Shown here: positions 1 to 7,064 of the stretch, in pieces
Numbering within the stretch: the first letter of the stretch is position 1
Layout: every line of letters starts with the position of its first letter
Assembly: GCA_947470205.1 (NCBI GenBank)
Contig: CANISK010000026.1
Location: 1 to 11,780 of the forward strand
DNA from: Neisseriaceae bacterium
Lineage (GTDB): Bacteria; Pseudomonadota; Gammaproteobacteria; Burkholderiales; UBA11063
Reading direction: 5' to 3'
DNA length: 11,780 nucleotides
The notes under the pieces: generated by a model
Told to the model about the DNA's origin: nothing
Database searches by the model: none
The model's input: only the letters and a program-made list of their open reading frames with translations
Program-made: the position numbers and the translations under genes

Positions 1-45
1 AGATAAGGCAGCCTGCAATGCTTTTGTTTTTTCTAAATCAGCCAT
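1..45 (-). CDS. recA: RecA recombinase, N-terminal 15 codons only
   Basis: Reading leftward from the ATG at 45-43, the window encodes MADLEKTKALQAALS before it runs out. This matches the usual start of proteobacterial RecA (short acidic/lysine stretch, then KALxAAL). An AGAGGG ribosome site lies 8 bases upstream of the ATG. RecA is the ATP-dependent strand-exchange protein of homologous recombination and the SOS co-protease, but none of its catalytic motifs is inside the window. The start is only 43 bp after the dsbA stop, in the same direction, so co-transcription is possible. I see no LexA-type CTGT-N8-ACAG box in the gap or in the adjoining end of dsbA. The identification rests on 15 residues. 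Confidence 0.72.
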   Translation of the reverse strand, partial: MADLEKTKALQAALS

Positions 46-88
46 AATCCAATCCCTCTTTTAAAAATAATTGTTGATTTTATATGTA

Positions 89-730
89 TTATTCATTTTT
101 GCTTTGTTTTTTTGTTTTAACCTCTAAGACCAATTGTGATAACACTTCAATGGTGCGTTGTGGTGTTGCCGGGGCAATCAAATACTTATCTGCTATAATA
201 ATCATTGGAGTACCAGTTATATTATACATTTTGGTGAGCTGTTTGTATTTGCCAACCGCGACATCCACAGCAAAAGAATTATACACCTGCAAAAACCATG
301 TTGTTTGTTTTTCAGTTAATTTATTCTTCAATAAAAATGTTTTTAAAATTGTTTCATCATTTAAATTTTGCCCCTTCATGATCGCATCAAATATAGGCAA
401 ATAAAGAAACTTTAATCCAGTAATTGTTATTGTTGCATTTAACTTGGCCAAATTTTTAATATCATTGCTATCATTCCATACCGCATGAATCTTCTCTAAT
501 TTAATATTTTTATTTTTACCAACAAAATCCTCAAGACGTTTTTCAAGTTGTTGACAATGATAACATGTAAAAGCAAAAAATTCCATAATATGTAATGTTT
601 TTTGTGGTTTACTGGCTGATTGATTGTTGATTACGGTATAGTCTATCCCATTTTTTATGGTTATGTCTGCGACAGCAAACAACCATGAAAAAACTAAAAC
701 AAAAAATAATAATATTTTTCTAATTTGCAT
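89..730 (-). CDS. dsbA: DsbA-family thiol:disulfide oxidoreductase (periplasmic)
   Basis: Oxidant that introduces disulfide bonds into secreted proteins in the periplasm; in the known pathway it is re-oxidised by the membrane protein DsbB. The 213 residues begin with a signal peptide (basic MQIRK, hydrophobic 6-20, AVA cleavage site at 19-21), giving a mature protein of about 192 residues, normal for DsbA. The thioredoxin-fold active site is C56-Y-H-C59 after the strand HIMEFFAF, and the cis-proline loop is G173-T-P175. The usual dipeptide between the cysteines is PH; here it is YH, which should shift the redox potential. The start is supported by AGGTGA four bases before the ATG. It lies between a SPOR gene and recA; the SPOR-DsbA pairing is familiar from Burkholderiales. 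A DsbC/G-type isomerase is unlikely because no N-terminal dimerisation domain is present. Confidence 0.9.
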   Translation of the reverse strand: MQIRKILLFFVLVFSWLFAVADITIKNGIDYTVINNQSASKPQKTLHIMEFFAFTCYHCQQLEKRLEDFVGKNKNIKLEKIHAVWNDSNDIKNLAKLNATITITGLKFLYLPIFDAIMKGQNLNDETILKTFLLKNKLTEKQTTWFLQVYNSFAVDVAVGKYKQLTKMYNITGTPMIIIADKYLIAPATPQRTIEVLSQLVLEVKTKKQSKNE

Positions 731-812
731 AACATCACCTTTATTATATAAAAATACACACTATAAGGATTTTGATTCTATTTTAACTAAAATTTAAACA
801 TGGTGAGTATGC

Positions 813-1325
813 TTATTTTAATAATAACGCCTCAATATCGTTGGCCTTTAAGTTTTGTATTACACCAATGGCATCAGCTTGACTTGGGTACGAATCTATC
901 ACAATCATTAACTTCACATTGTCACCATCTCTTTTGTTGACAATTTTCGCCTCATAACCTAAAAATGCTAGTTTTCCTTTTGTAGATTGCGCCAATTGAT
1001 TATCTGCAAATGGACCAATTTGAATAATTGCGCGTGATATATTTTTTTCATCTTTCTTAATATTTTGCTCATTTTGTAATTGTTTATTGTTGTTGGTTGG
1101 CAAAATTTGATAAAAATCATAATTGTCGGTTTGTGTGTTTGAAGAATTATTCATGTTGTGAATTTTTGTATCTGGAGATAGCACCTCAGGAGTGTTGTTT
1201 TCAGTAGATTTAATTGATGGATTATTATACCCATTAGTAAATTTAGATTGTGTATTATTTAAATAATATACGACTCCAATTGCGACTATCACACCAACAC
1301 ATAAGCCAATTAAAAATTTTCCCAT
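813..1325 (-). CDS. SPOR-domain, single-pass inner-membrane protein
   Basis: The 170-residue protein has a short cytoplasmic N-terminus, one transmembrane helix (about residues 3-21), a long low-complexity Asn/Ser/Thr-rich linker (about 22-95) and a C-terminal SPOR domain (about 97-170, beginning AIIQIGPFADNQLAQ). The linker carries FYQILP (71-76), like the KFYDILP motif that precedes SPOR domains in FtsN/DedD-like proteins of proteobacteria. SPOR domains bind denuded septal peptidoglycan, so a role in cell division or envelope maintenance is inferred from the family. The ATG is preceded by TAGGTGA, whose TAG is the stop codon of yifB, only 10 bp away, so the two are translationally close. 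It is followed by dsbA after an 82 bp gap. It is not clearly FtsN, so I give no symbol. Confidence 0.85.
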   Translation of the reverse strand: MGKFLIGLCVGVIVAIGVVYYLNNTQSKFTNGYNNPSIKSTENNTPEVLSPDTKIHNMNNSSNTQTDNYDFYQILPTNNNKQLQNEQNIKKDEKNISRAIIQIGPFADNQLAQSTKGKLAFLGYEAKIVNKRDGDNVKLMIVIDSYPSQADAIGVIQNLKANDIEALLLK

Positions 1326-1335
1326 TTTATTTCAC

Positions 1336-2835
1336 CTAATAAATAACTTTAAATTGAATGCTTTGAGCAATATGCTCTTTTTGAATTAACGCACTGTTAG
1401 ATAAATCTGCAATTGTTCGTGCAATTTTTTTAAGTCTATAGTATGACCGTGCAGACAAGCCAAATTTATCAGATATATCATTTAATAATTGAGTGGCATT
1501 TTTATCCAAAACACAATACTCCTCCACCTCATCATTATTTAATGCATAATTTAATTTATCTTGTCGACTTAATTGAACATACCTCGACTGCAAGACTCTT
1601 TCTTTAATTTGACTAGAGCTTTCACCCTTGGGTAACTCAAATAAATCTTCAGGTTTAATTTGTGGGATATTTACAACTAAATCTATCCTATCAACCAAAG
1701 GGCCAGATAATTTACTGGTATATTTTGTAATTTGCTCAGAAGAACATTTACATACCTTTTGTAAATTACCCTTATTGCCACAAGGACAAGGATTCATCGC
1801 TGCAATTAATTGAAAATCCGCAGGAAACACCACCTTGTGCCTTGCTCTGGCAATATTAATTTCTTTTGATTCCAATGGTTCACGCAGAACTTCCAAAACC
1901 TTGCGATCAAACTCCAAGAGTTCATCTAAAAACAACACCCCATGATGTGCAAGGCTAATTTCACCAGGTCTAGGATTAGACCCTCCGCCAACCAAAGCAA
2001 CATTTGAACATGAATGATGTGGGGATCTGAATGGAACTTTTCTCCAATTGTTTAATTTAAAATCTTCTACTAATGAGTATATTGATGCCGTCTCAATTGC
2101 CTGTTGTGTGCTTAAAGGCGGCAGTATTGTTGTAAACCTTTGCGCCAACATTGACTTACCGCAACCAGGGTTTCCTATCATAAGCAACGAATGTCGTCCA
2201 CTAGCGGCAACTTCCAGAGCCTTTTTTACTCCAGACTGCCCTTTGACCTGATTAAAATCCATCAATAAAGCATTTTCCACCTGTGTCATTGTTTCACGTG
2301 AAACAATGGGCAAAATATCAACAGCTCCAGATAAAAAATCCAATACTTGCTTTAACGAATGAACCCCATAGATTACCACATTTTCAACCAATGCCGCCTC
2401 CATAGCGTTATCAAATGGCAAAATAAATGCTCTATTGTTTTGTCCAGCAGAATAAGAAATAGCAAGCGCACCTTTAATTTTCCTCAGGGCACCATCAAGT
2501 GCCAACTCTCCTGCAAACTCAAAATCATTTATGTTTTTTTTAGATTTTATAAATCCACTTGCCAGTAAAATCCCTAACGCTATCGCCAAATCATACCTCC
2601 CCGAATCTTTTGGTAAATCCGCAGGAGCTAAATTCACTGTTATTCTACGCGCAGGAAATTCAAATCCAGACATTTGAATGGCAGACCTAACTCTATCTCT
2701 ACTTTCACGCACCGCCACATCAGGTAATCCAACAATCGAAAAGCTTGGCAAACCTCCAGCCACATGAACCTCAACAATCACCTCAAGTGCATTCATACCA
2801 TTTAATGCCCTAGCGCACAATTTAGCAAGTCCCAT
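1336..2835 (-). CDS. comM: YifB/ComM family Mg-chelatase-like AAA+ ATPase
   Basis: Cytoplasmic AAA+ ATPase. Family member ComM is a hexameric helicase that drives branch migration during natural transformation; in non-competent bacteria its role is less clear. At 499 residues it has the usual family length. The N-terminal Lon-S5-like ChlI domain spans about 20-145. The ATPase domain follows with Walker A GNPGCGKS (221-228), Walker B GVLFLDEL (299-306), the cysteine pairs C350-P-C352 and C362-K-C364 of the family's small Cys insert, and VDRID (381-385) carrying a conserved arginine. A Mg-chelatase C-terminal domain covers about 400-497. The start is preceded by AAGGTG, which overlaps the end of ubiK 6 bp upstream. 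The gene contains a perfect parS sequence, read as residues IVSRETM (177-183). Confidence 0.94.
   Translation of the reverse strand: MGLAKLCARALNGMNALEVIVEVHVAGGLPSFSIVGLPDVAVRESRDRVRSAIQMSGFEFPARRITVNLAPADLPKDSGRYDLAIALGILLASGFIKSKKNINDFEFAGELALDGALRKIKGALAISYSAGQNNRAFILPFDNAMEAALVENVVIYGVHSLKQVLDFLSGAVDILPIVSRETMTQVENALLMDFNQVKGQSGVKKALEVAASGRHSLLMIGNPGCGKSMLAQRFTTILPPLSTQQAIETASIYSLVEDFKLNNWRKVPFRSPHHSCSNVALVGGGSNPRPGEISLAHHGVLFLDELLEFDRKVLEVLREPLESKEINIARARHKVVFPADFQLIAAMNPCPCGNKGNLQKVCKCSSEQITKYTSKLSGPLVDRIDLVVNIPQIKPEDLFELPKGESSSQIKERVLQSRYVQLSRQDKLNYALNNDEVEEYCVLDKNATQLLNDISDKFGLSARSYYRLKKIARTIADLSNSALIQKEHIAQSIQFKVIY
2290..2305. promoter_or_regulatory. parS centromere site, perfect consensus
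   Basis: The 16 bases TGTTTCACGTGAAACA are an exact copy of the chromosomal parS consensus bound by ParB/Spo0J, a complete palindrome. The site lies inside yifB/comM, and its flanks (AT before, AT after) extend the symmetry to 18 bp. ParB loads on such sites, spreads over neighbouring DNA with CTP and recruits ParA and SMC for chromosome segregation. ParB itself is not in the window, so function is inferred from the exact match. Confidence 0.85.
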
Positions 2836-2841
2836 AGAGTA

Positions 2842-3063
2842 TTACACCTTATTCATATTGGATACTTTTTGATGCACCTCTATTTGATCTAATTTTTTTA
2901 ATATACTGTTAAGGTTGTTGATATGAAAATCAAATTCGCCCCTATTAACCAAGTTAAATTTTTTAATAATAGCGTTCATAATGGTCGTGGAGTTCTTGCG
3001 CATATCAAATCCCAACATATCTAGGCTGGTTAGCACATCTTTACAGTTAAATATTTTTAACAC
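2842..3063 (-). CDS. ubiK: UbiK (BMFP/YqiC family) ubiquinone biosynthesis accessory factor
   Basis: Small coiled-coil protein that in E. coli binds UbiJ and assists the soluble ubiquinone-biosynthesis complex. The 73 residues match the family in the second half: an amphipathic helix, then KKFNLVNRGEFDFH (34-47), corresponding to the FARLDLVTREEFDVQ block, and a C-terminal coiled coil (about 48-66, NNLNSILKKLDQIE). The N-terminal third is divergent from the usual MLDPK...LP start, and Cys7 is unusual. The start is GTG at 3063-3061, supported by AAGGG eight bases upstream; no better ATG gives the expected length. Its end lies 6 bp before yifB, a pairing common in betaproteobacteria, so the two are probably co-transcribed. 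Confidence 0.85.
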   Translation of the reverse strand: MLKIFNCKDVLTSLDMLGFDMRKNSTTIMNAIIKKFNLVNRGEFDFHINNLNSILKKLDQIEVHQKVSNMNKV

Positions 3064-3094
3064 GGTTTATACCCTTACATTTTTTGTAAACTCA

Positions 3095-3118
3095 GTCTAT
3101 AATTAAAAATTAATAGAC
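3095..3118. repeat. AT-rich hairpin between recN and ubiK
   Basis: GTCTATAATT and AATTAATAGAC can pair around a three-A loop, giving a ten-pair stem with one bulged A. The hairpin lies in the 143 bp gap after recN and about 32 bases before the ubiK start, so it would be in a ubiK leader or just after recN. Neither side is followed by a clear T run, so it is not a convincing rho-independent terminator. The rest of the gap is plain AT-rich sequence in which I see no certain promoter. Confidence 0.35.
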
Positions 3119-3206
3119 CTTTGTAATATAATAACTCTACACTTTAATTATTTTATGTTTTTATCAAAACTCAATGCATTTATAGATGATTGGTTTTATT
3201 ATTACT

Positions 3207-4880
3207 TCAATCTCGCTCACGGGCTCTATCAAGCAATTCACGGGCATGTTGAACGGTAAGCTCGGTTAGTTCAGCACCACTTAACATCCTTGCAACTTCA
3301 TGCACCCTGGTATCATTTGATAAAGCATCCACAAAAACAGTGGTTACATTATTGTGTAACTTTTTGTACACCGACAAGTGGTTATCTCCATAACTTGCCG
3401 TTTGTGGTTGGTGGGTAATGCAGATTATCTGTTTTTTGTTGGATAAATTTTTTAATAATTTACCAATCATAGCGGCAATCTTACCACCAACCCCCACATC
3501 AATCTCATCAAAAATAATAATATCTGGTGAATGTGTGTCATTTAATAATAAATACAAAGACAGTGCCACTCGGGATAACTCACCTCCAGATGCAACTTTA
3601 GATAATGGCTGAGTTTTCATTCCACGATTAAAGCTAATTTTATACTCAACTGCTTCATGCCCATGTGGAGATATTTCATCATTATTGCTTTTAAAATAAA
3701 CCTCAAAATGTCCCACTATGCCCAATATATGTAAAATCTCCTGTACCTTTTGCTCAAGCAATGGAGCTGTTTTTGTACGAACATTGGTCACATGTGTTGC
3801 TAATTTTTTATATTGTTTCACATGAAACAATAATTGATTTTCTAAATTTTCAATATTTCTAGTCACCGTAATATTGTCTATCCGTAGACTTATACCATCC
3901 AAATGCAATAATATTTCCTCTGGGATAATTTTAAATTTACGCGCCACATTAAAAATATCATTCATGCGCTGTTCAAGATTTTCCAGCAAATTAGGATTGT
4001 CGTCAATAAATCCAGATAAATGATTCGCCTCACGAGATATTTCTTCTAGCTCGACAGCGACGCTTTTTAAGAGAATTAATACATTATCACATTTAGGAAA
4101 AATATTATTTAATTTATCCACCTGCATGATTAATTTATCAATGATAGACTTAAGTGGTTTCTCGTTGTTATCCAACACATTCACAATGCCAGCAATTTCT
4201 TTTAATATTACATTAGAGTTGCTTGCTATGTGATGAGATTCTACAATTTCCAACCATTCATTCTGAGTTAAATTTAAATCTGATAATTCTTGCGCTTCAG
4301 ACTTAAGACGCGATAATTCACGTTGATAAATATCATTTTCACTAACAAAAATCTTTATATCGCGCTCTAATTTAACTATTTCTTTATGTGATTTACTTAT
4401 TTGGCTAACCTCTTCGGCAATACCAACAAATTCATCAAATAACTTCTGTTGAATGTTGGGATTTAATAACGCCAAAGTTGCATGCTGAGTGTGTACATCA
4501 AATAAAAATCCACCTAATTGCTTTAATTTGGCATTAGATACCGTGAAACCATTGATATAATTTTTTATTTTTCCATCTTGAGGGATCACTTTTTTACAAA
4601 TAATTTTATTTATATCAACATTATTAATGAAATTATATTGTTGCAGATAATCAATAATATCTGGTCTATTCACCATAAATTCTGCAATAAGTTCAGCCTG
4701 TAGCTCATTTGTTCTTATCATGCTCACAGTAGCTTTAGGGCTAAATATTACCATCAATGCATCAATTAATATAGACTTACCGCCACCAGTTTCACCGGTT
4801 AGCACTGTAAGGCCGGATGCAAAATTTAGTGTTACATCCTCAATTACCAAAAAATTTTTAATATGTAGTTTTGTTAACAT
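3207..4880 (-). CDS. recN: RecN, SMC-like DNA double-strand break repair ATPase
   Basis: Cytoplasmic SMC-like ATPase that acts early in double-strand break repair with RecA, holding DNA ends or sister duplexes together. Length is 557 residues (family about 550). Order: N-terminal ABC half with Walker A GETGGGKS (29-36), the RecN-typical DVHTQHATLALLNP block (128-141, like DIHGQHEHQSLL), a coiled-coil arm (about 155-385), the ABC signature SGGELSRV (431-438), Walker B IIIFDEID (454-461) and the H-loop ITHQPQ (488-493). Walker A usually reads GETGAGKS in RecN; here Ala is Gly, still within the Walker A consensus. The start follows the nadK stop by 6 bp, as in the common beta/gammaproteobacterial nadK-recN order, with no strong Shine-Dalgarno, which suggests translational coupling. 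A parS-like site lies within residues LFHVKQY. Confidence 0.95.
   Translation of the reverse strand: MLTKLHIKNFLVIEDVTLNFASGLTVLTGETGGGKSILIDALMVIFSPKATVSMIRTNELQAELIAEFMVNRPDIIDYLQQYNFINNVDINKIICKKVIPQDGKIKNYINGFTVSNAKLKQLGGFLFDVHTQHATLALLNPNIQQKLFDEFVGIAEEVSQISKSHKEIVKLERDIKIFVSENDIYQRELSRLKSEAQELSDLNLTQNEWLEIVESHHIASNSNVILKEIAGIVNVLDNNEKPLKSIIDKLIMQVDKLNNIFPKCDNVLILLKSVAVELEEISREANHLSGFIDDNPNLLENLEQRMNDIFNVARKFKIIPEEILLHLDGISLRIDNITVTRNIENLENQLLFHVKQYKKLATHVTNVRTKTAPLLEQKVQEILHILGIVGHFEVYFKSNNDEISPHGHEAVEYKISFNRGMKTQPLSKVASGGELSRVALSLYLLLNDTHSPDIIIFDEIDVGVGGKIAAMIGKLLKNLSNKKQIICITHQPQTASYGDNHLSVYKKLHNNVTTVFVDALSNDTRVHEVARMLSGAELTELTVQHARELLDRARERD
3814..3829. promoter_or_regulatory. parS-like site, one mismatch
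   Basis: TGTTTCACATGAAACA differs from the ParB-binding consensus only by A for G at the ninth base, and the flanking A-T pairs extend the palindrome to 20 bp (3812-3831). It lies inside recN. The identical variant occurs again at 6382-6397. Because the change breaks symmetry at the centre, affinity for ParB may be lower than at the perfect site at 2290. Confidence 0.65.
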
Positions 4881-4886
4881 GATTAA

Positions 4887-5738
4887 TTAGGATACCCTTT
4901 TTGACCAATCAAGTTTTTTTCTTAAAGTTTGATAGTAGCTATATTCAAGTGGGTGAATTAAAATAGAAGATTTAACATGCTTTTTTAAGACAACCTTATC
5001 CCCAACGTATAAATTAAAACTTTCCTGGCCATCAAAATGTATTTGGGTTAAGTTGTCACGCGCTAAAACAAATTCCATTGTAGATGTATCATTAATTACA
5101 AGTGGGCGATTGGATAATGATTGTGGGCAGATTGGTATTATTGAAAAAACATTTGCGCCAGGATGTAAAATTGGCCCACCTGCAGCTAATGAATAAGCTG
5201 TCGATCCTGTGGGTGTTGCAAAAATTACCCCATCTGATTTTTGTGATAATACAAAACATCCATCAATCCCGATATCAAATTCAATCATATTGCCAATTGC
5301 ACCCCTAGAAATCACAACATCATTGAGAGCCAATGCTGAATGAATTTTTTTATCGCCTCGATATATATCAGCACACAACAAAGATCTTGTTTCAACGGTA
5401 TATTTGCCGTGCATAGTAATGTCCTGTATCATTTTTAAGGCATCACATGCTGCAATGTCAGTCATAAACCCTAACTGCCCATGATTAACGCCAACTATGG
5501 GAACTTCTTGTGCAACAATCATGCGGGCGGTGGAAATGAAAGTGCCATCTCCACCAACCACAATCACCAAATCAATATTTGCATGTTTTTGTAATACAAT
5601 TTCATCAATCTTATCAAAAACATGCACTGTTTTTTTTATTAACAATAACTGACTTTGCAGCTCAATAATTGGCTGCATAATATTTACTGCTCCGTATTTA
5701 CCAACTATGATGATATTGTTAAATTCTAAATTTGTCAT
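4887..5738 (-). CDS. nadK: NAD kinase
   Basis: Phosphorylates NAD to NADP with ATP in the cytoplasm, the only route to NADP. At 283 residues it is close to the bacterial norm (about 290). The conserved GGDGT motif is at 62-66, VGVNHGQLGFMTD at 82-94, the NAD-binding ND pair at 139-140 (usually NE), and the long signature TPTGSTAYSLAAGGPI at 175-190. The C-terminal beta-domain ends at about 263. The ATG at 5738 has only a weak AAGAA-type ribosome site, but the N-terminus (NNIIIVGKYG, the strand and loop that start the family fold) supports this start. recN follows after 6 bp. In many betaproteobacteria hrcA lies upstream; here the upstream neighbour is the LptM-like lipoprotein. Confidence 0.95.
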   Translation of the reverse strand: MTNLEFNNIIIVGKYGAVNIMQPIIELQSQLLLIKKTVHVFDKIDEIVLQKHANIDLVIVVGGDGTFISTARMIVAQEVPIVGVNHGQLGFMTDIAACDALKMIQDITMHGKYTVETRSLLCADIYRGDKKIHSALALNDVVISRGAIGNMIEFDIGIDGCFVLSQKSDGVIFATPTGSTAYSLAAGGPILHPGANVFSIIPICPQSLSNRPLVINDTSTMEFVLARDNLTQIHFDGQESFNLYVGDKVVLKKHVKSSILIHPLEYSYYQTLRKKLDWSKRVS

Positions 5739-5770
5739 ATTTTAAATTCTTAAGAAATCATTTTAATATA

Positions 5771-5878
5771 TCAAACAATATTTTGTTTATTCTGCACTTT
5801 GTTGGGCAGATATAAAGGGCCCTTAAAGCCACACGCAATAACAAACATAACAACCATTGTAATAATTATATATCTCAT
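5771..5878 (-). CDS. lptM: LptM (YifL)-like small lipoprotein
   Basis: A 35-residue gene beginning MRYIIITMVVMFVIAC. It has a hydrophobic lipoprotein signal with lipobox V-I-A-C16, followed by GFKGPLYLP, the hallmark of the LptM/YifL family (usual form CGQKGPLYLP). The mature lipoprotein would be about 20 residues. In E. coli LptM binds the outer-membrane LPS translocon LptD/LptE and helps LptD reach its disulfide-bonded form, a process that also needs DsbA, which is encoded 5 kb downstream here. The start lies 4 bp after the reductase stop without an evident Shine-Dalgarno, suggesting translational coupling; nadK begins 32 bp downstream. Gln is replaced by Phe at the second residue after the cysteine. 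Confidence 0.82.
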   Translation of the reverse strand: MRYIIITMVVMFVIACGFKGPLYLPNKVQNKQNIV

Positions 5879-5882
5879 TTTG

Positions 5883-6914
5883 TTACAACGATGGCACAAA
5901 TGCATCTGAATAAAATTTATCTTTATTTAAATTTAGCTTTTCACAACAAAGTTTATATAAATTTTCTATCATAGATAAATTACCACATGCGTATACCTCG
6001 TAATCCATTAGATCTGTAAAATCATCTACCACACAATCTGTAACTCTTCCGCTACGATATCTAACATCATTCTCACAAGATAAGCATAAATTTATTTTAA
6101 TATCAAGTTTATGTTCAATGTTATGTAAATCATCCAACAGATAAAAATCAATAATTTGTTTATTTCCCCAATACAAATACATTTTTCTCTTGCATTTACC
6201 ATTAATACACTCTTCCAATATTGCTTTAATGGGTGCAAAACCGGTGCCGGTGCATATAAAAAGTATTGGACTAGAGGATAATGAATTTAATGAAAATCCA
6301 CCTAACGGACCATGAAAACGCAAAACACTACCGATTTTGAGTTCATTTTGCACCATTTGGGAAAAAATGCCATCATCGTAATGTTTCACATGAAACATTA
6401 CTTCATTATTTTCCTGACAAGCGTTTGCAATGGAATAACTTCGCTGCATATTGCGAACAAATAAATTAACATATTGACCAGCTAGGTATTTAAACACAAA
6501 ACCAGCTGGTGATTTAATTTTCACCGTAATAATTGATACTTTATTTTGTTTTACAATATAACTAATATTGCCAATTGCAATTCTTGGGGTTGATCTGTTT
6601 TGTAAATTTGGCACAAATATCTCCAGATTTGTTGTTGCGGTAGTCCTACACAGCAGGGCGTAACCCTCTTTTAATTCTTCATCCGTAAGAATACTTTTGT
6701 TATATTCATTTAATGCAAAATCACCGTTTATTATTTTATATTTACAGGAACCACATAAACCATTTTTGCACCCATAAGATAGATTAACTTGATTACTCAA
6801 TGCCGCCTCTAAAACGCTATCATTTATATTGCAAATAAAAATAATATTATCTGGCTTAATTGTTATTTGTGGCATAGCTATAATTATAATTCCCTTAAAA
6901 TGCGAGTTCGACAT
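5883..6914 (-). CDS. 2Fe-2S/FAD/NAD(P)H oxidoreductase, CDP-6-deoxy-delta-3,4-glucoseen reductase-like
   Basis: Electron-transfer flavoprotein of the phenol hydroxylase/AscD reductase type: NAD(P)H to FAD to 2Fe-2S to an unknown acceptor. The 343 residues show a plant-type ferredoxin domain with ligands C49, C54, C57 and C89, an FAD-binding barrel with RSYS (158-161) and GPLGG (202-206), an NAD(P)-binding domain with CTGTGFAP (221-228), YACG (308-311) and a C-terminal YSDAF (335-339). This ferredoxin-first order is typical of betaproteobacterial proteins annotated as glucoseen reductase; no deoxysugar genes are nearby, so the sugar role is unlikely. The first ATG (6914) adds 13 residues before Met14, where homologs usually begin (ATG at 6875). 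AAGGGA lies 15 bases before that internal ATG, so the start is uncertain. A parS-like site lies in residues MFHVKHY. Confidence 0.88.
   Translation of the reverse strand: MSNSHFKGIIIIAMPQITIKPDNIIFICNINDSVLEAALSNQVNLSYGCKNGLCGSCKYKIINGDFALNEYNKSILTDEELKEGYALLCRTTATTNLEIFVPNLQNRSTPRIAIGNISYIVKQNKVSIITVKIKSPAGFVFKYLAGQYVNLFVRNMQRSYSIANACQENNEVMFHVKHYDDGIFSQMVQNELKIGSVLRFHGPLGGFSLNSLSSSPILFICTGTGFAPIKAILEECINGKCKRKMYLYWGNKQIIDFYLLDDLHNIEHKLDIKINLCLSCENDVRYRSGRVTDCVVDDFTDLMDYEVYACGNLSMIENLYKLCCEKLNLNKDKFYSDAFVPSL
6382..6397. promoter_or_regulatory. parS-like site, one mismatch, in a 24 bp palindrome
   Basis: TGTTTCACATGAAACA again differs from the ParB consensus only at the ninth base, exactly as at 3814. 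The flanks GTAA and TTAC extend the inverted repeat to 24 bp (6378-6401), broken only at the centre. It lies within the ferredoxin reductase gene. Confidence 0.65.
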
Positions 6915-6944
6915 AACACTTGCATATAAAATTATTGATATTTA

Positions 6945-7013
6945 ACAGTATGTAGCCAATATGTCCCGCCAAATTAATACACATAGGAGTCAAATTAAGG
7001 GCAAACATACTGT
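6945..7013. repeat. 9 bp inverted repeat upstream of the reductase gene
   Basis: ACAGTATGT (6945-6953) and its exact complement ACATACTGT (7005-7013) are separated by 51 bases. The near arm is about 30 bases before the reductase ATG, where a -10/-35 region would be expected. It could be a pair of regulator half-sites or the ends of a decayed element; chance is not excluded in AT-rich DNA. Confidence 0.35.
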
Positions 7014-7064
7014 AATCACTCATTTAACAAAATAATTGCAGTATAGAGCAAATTAACATACCTC

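Noticed and set aside
84..404. Plus-strand open frame of 106 codons
   Set aside because: It is antisense to dsbA, has no family resemblance or ribosome site, and dsbA has a signal peptide and CxxC motif.
3076..3090. TTACA-TTTTT-TGTAA hairpin just before ubiK, considered as a terminator
   Set aside because: Only five A+T-rich pairs and no following T run; too weak to be called.
4114..4122. DnaA-box-like TTATCCACC in recN (and another in the amine oxidase fragment near 11314)
   Set aside because: Isolated one-mismatch hits in AT-rich coding DNA with no cluster or AT-rich unwinding region, so not evidence for oriC within the window.
5815..5824. Palindrome AAGGGCCCTT
   Set aside because: It is the codons of the conserved KGP segment of the LptM-like gene and needs no regulatory explanation.
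5883..6914. True CDP-6-deoxy-delta-3,4-glucoseen reductase (deoxysugar biosynthesis)
   Set aside because: Only the domain layout matches; no deoxysugar or O-antigen genes are nearby, so the specific reaction is not supported.
6961..7035. Plus-strand 24-codon frame in the divergent intergenic region
   Set aside because: No ribosome site, no recognisable motif, and it lies in sequence better explained as promoter region.
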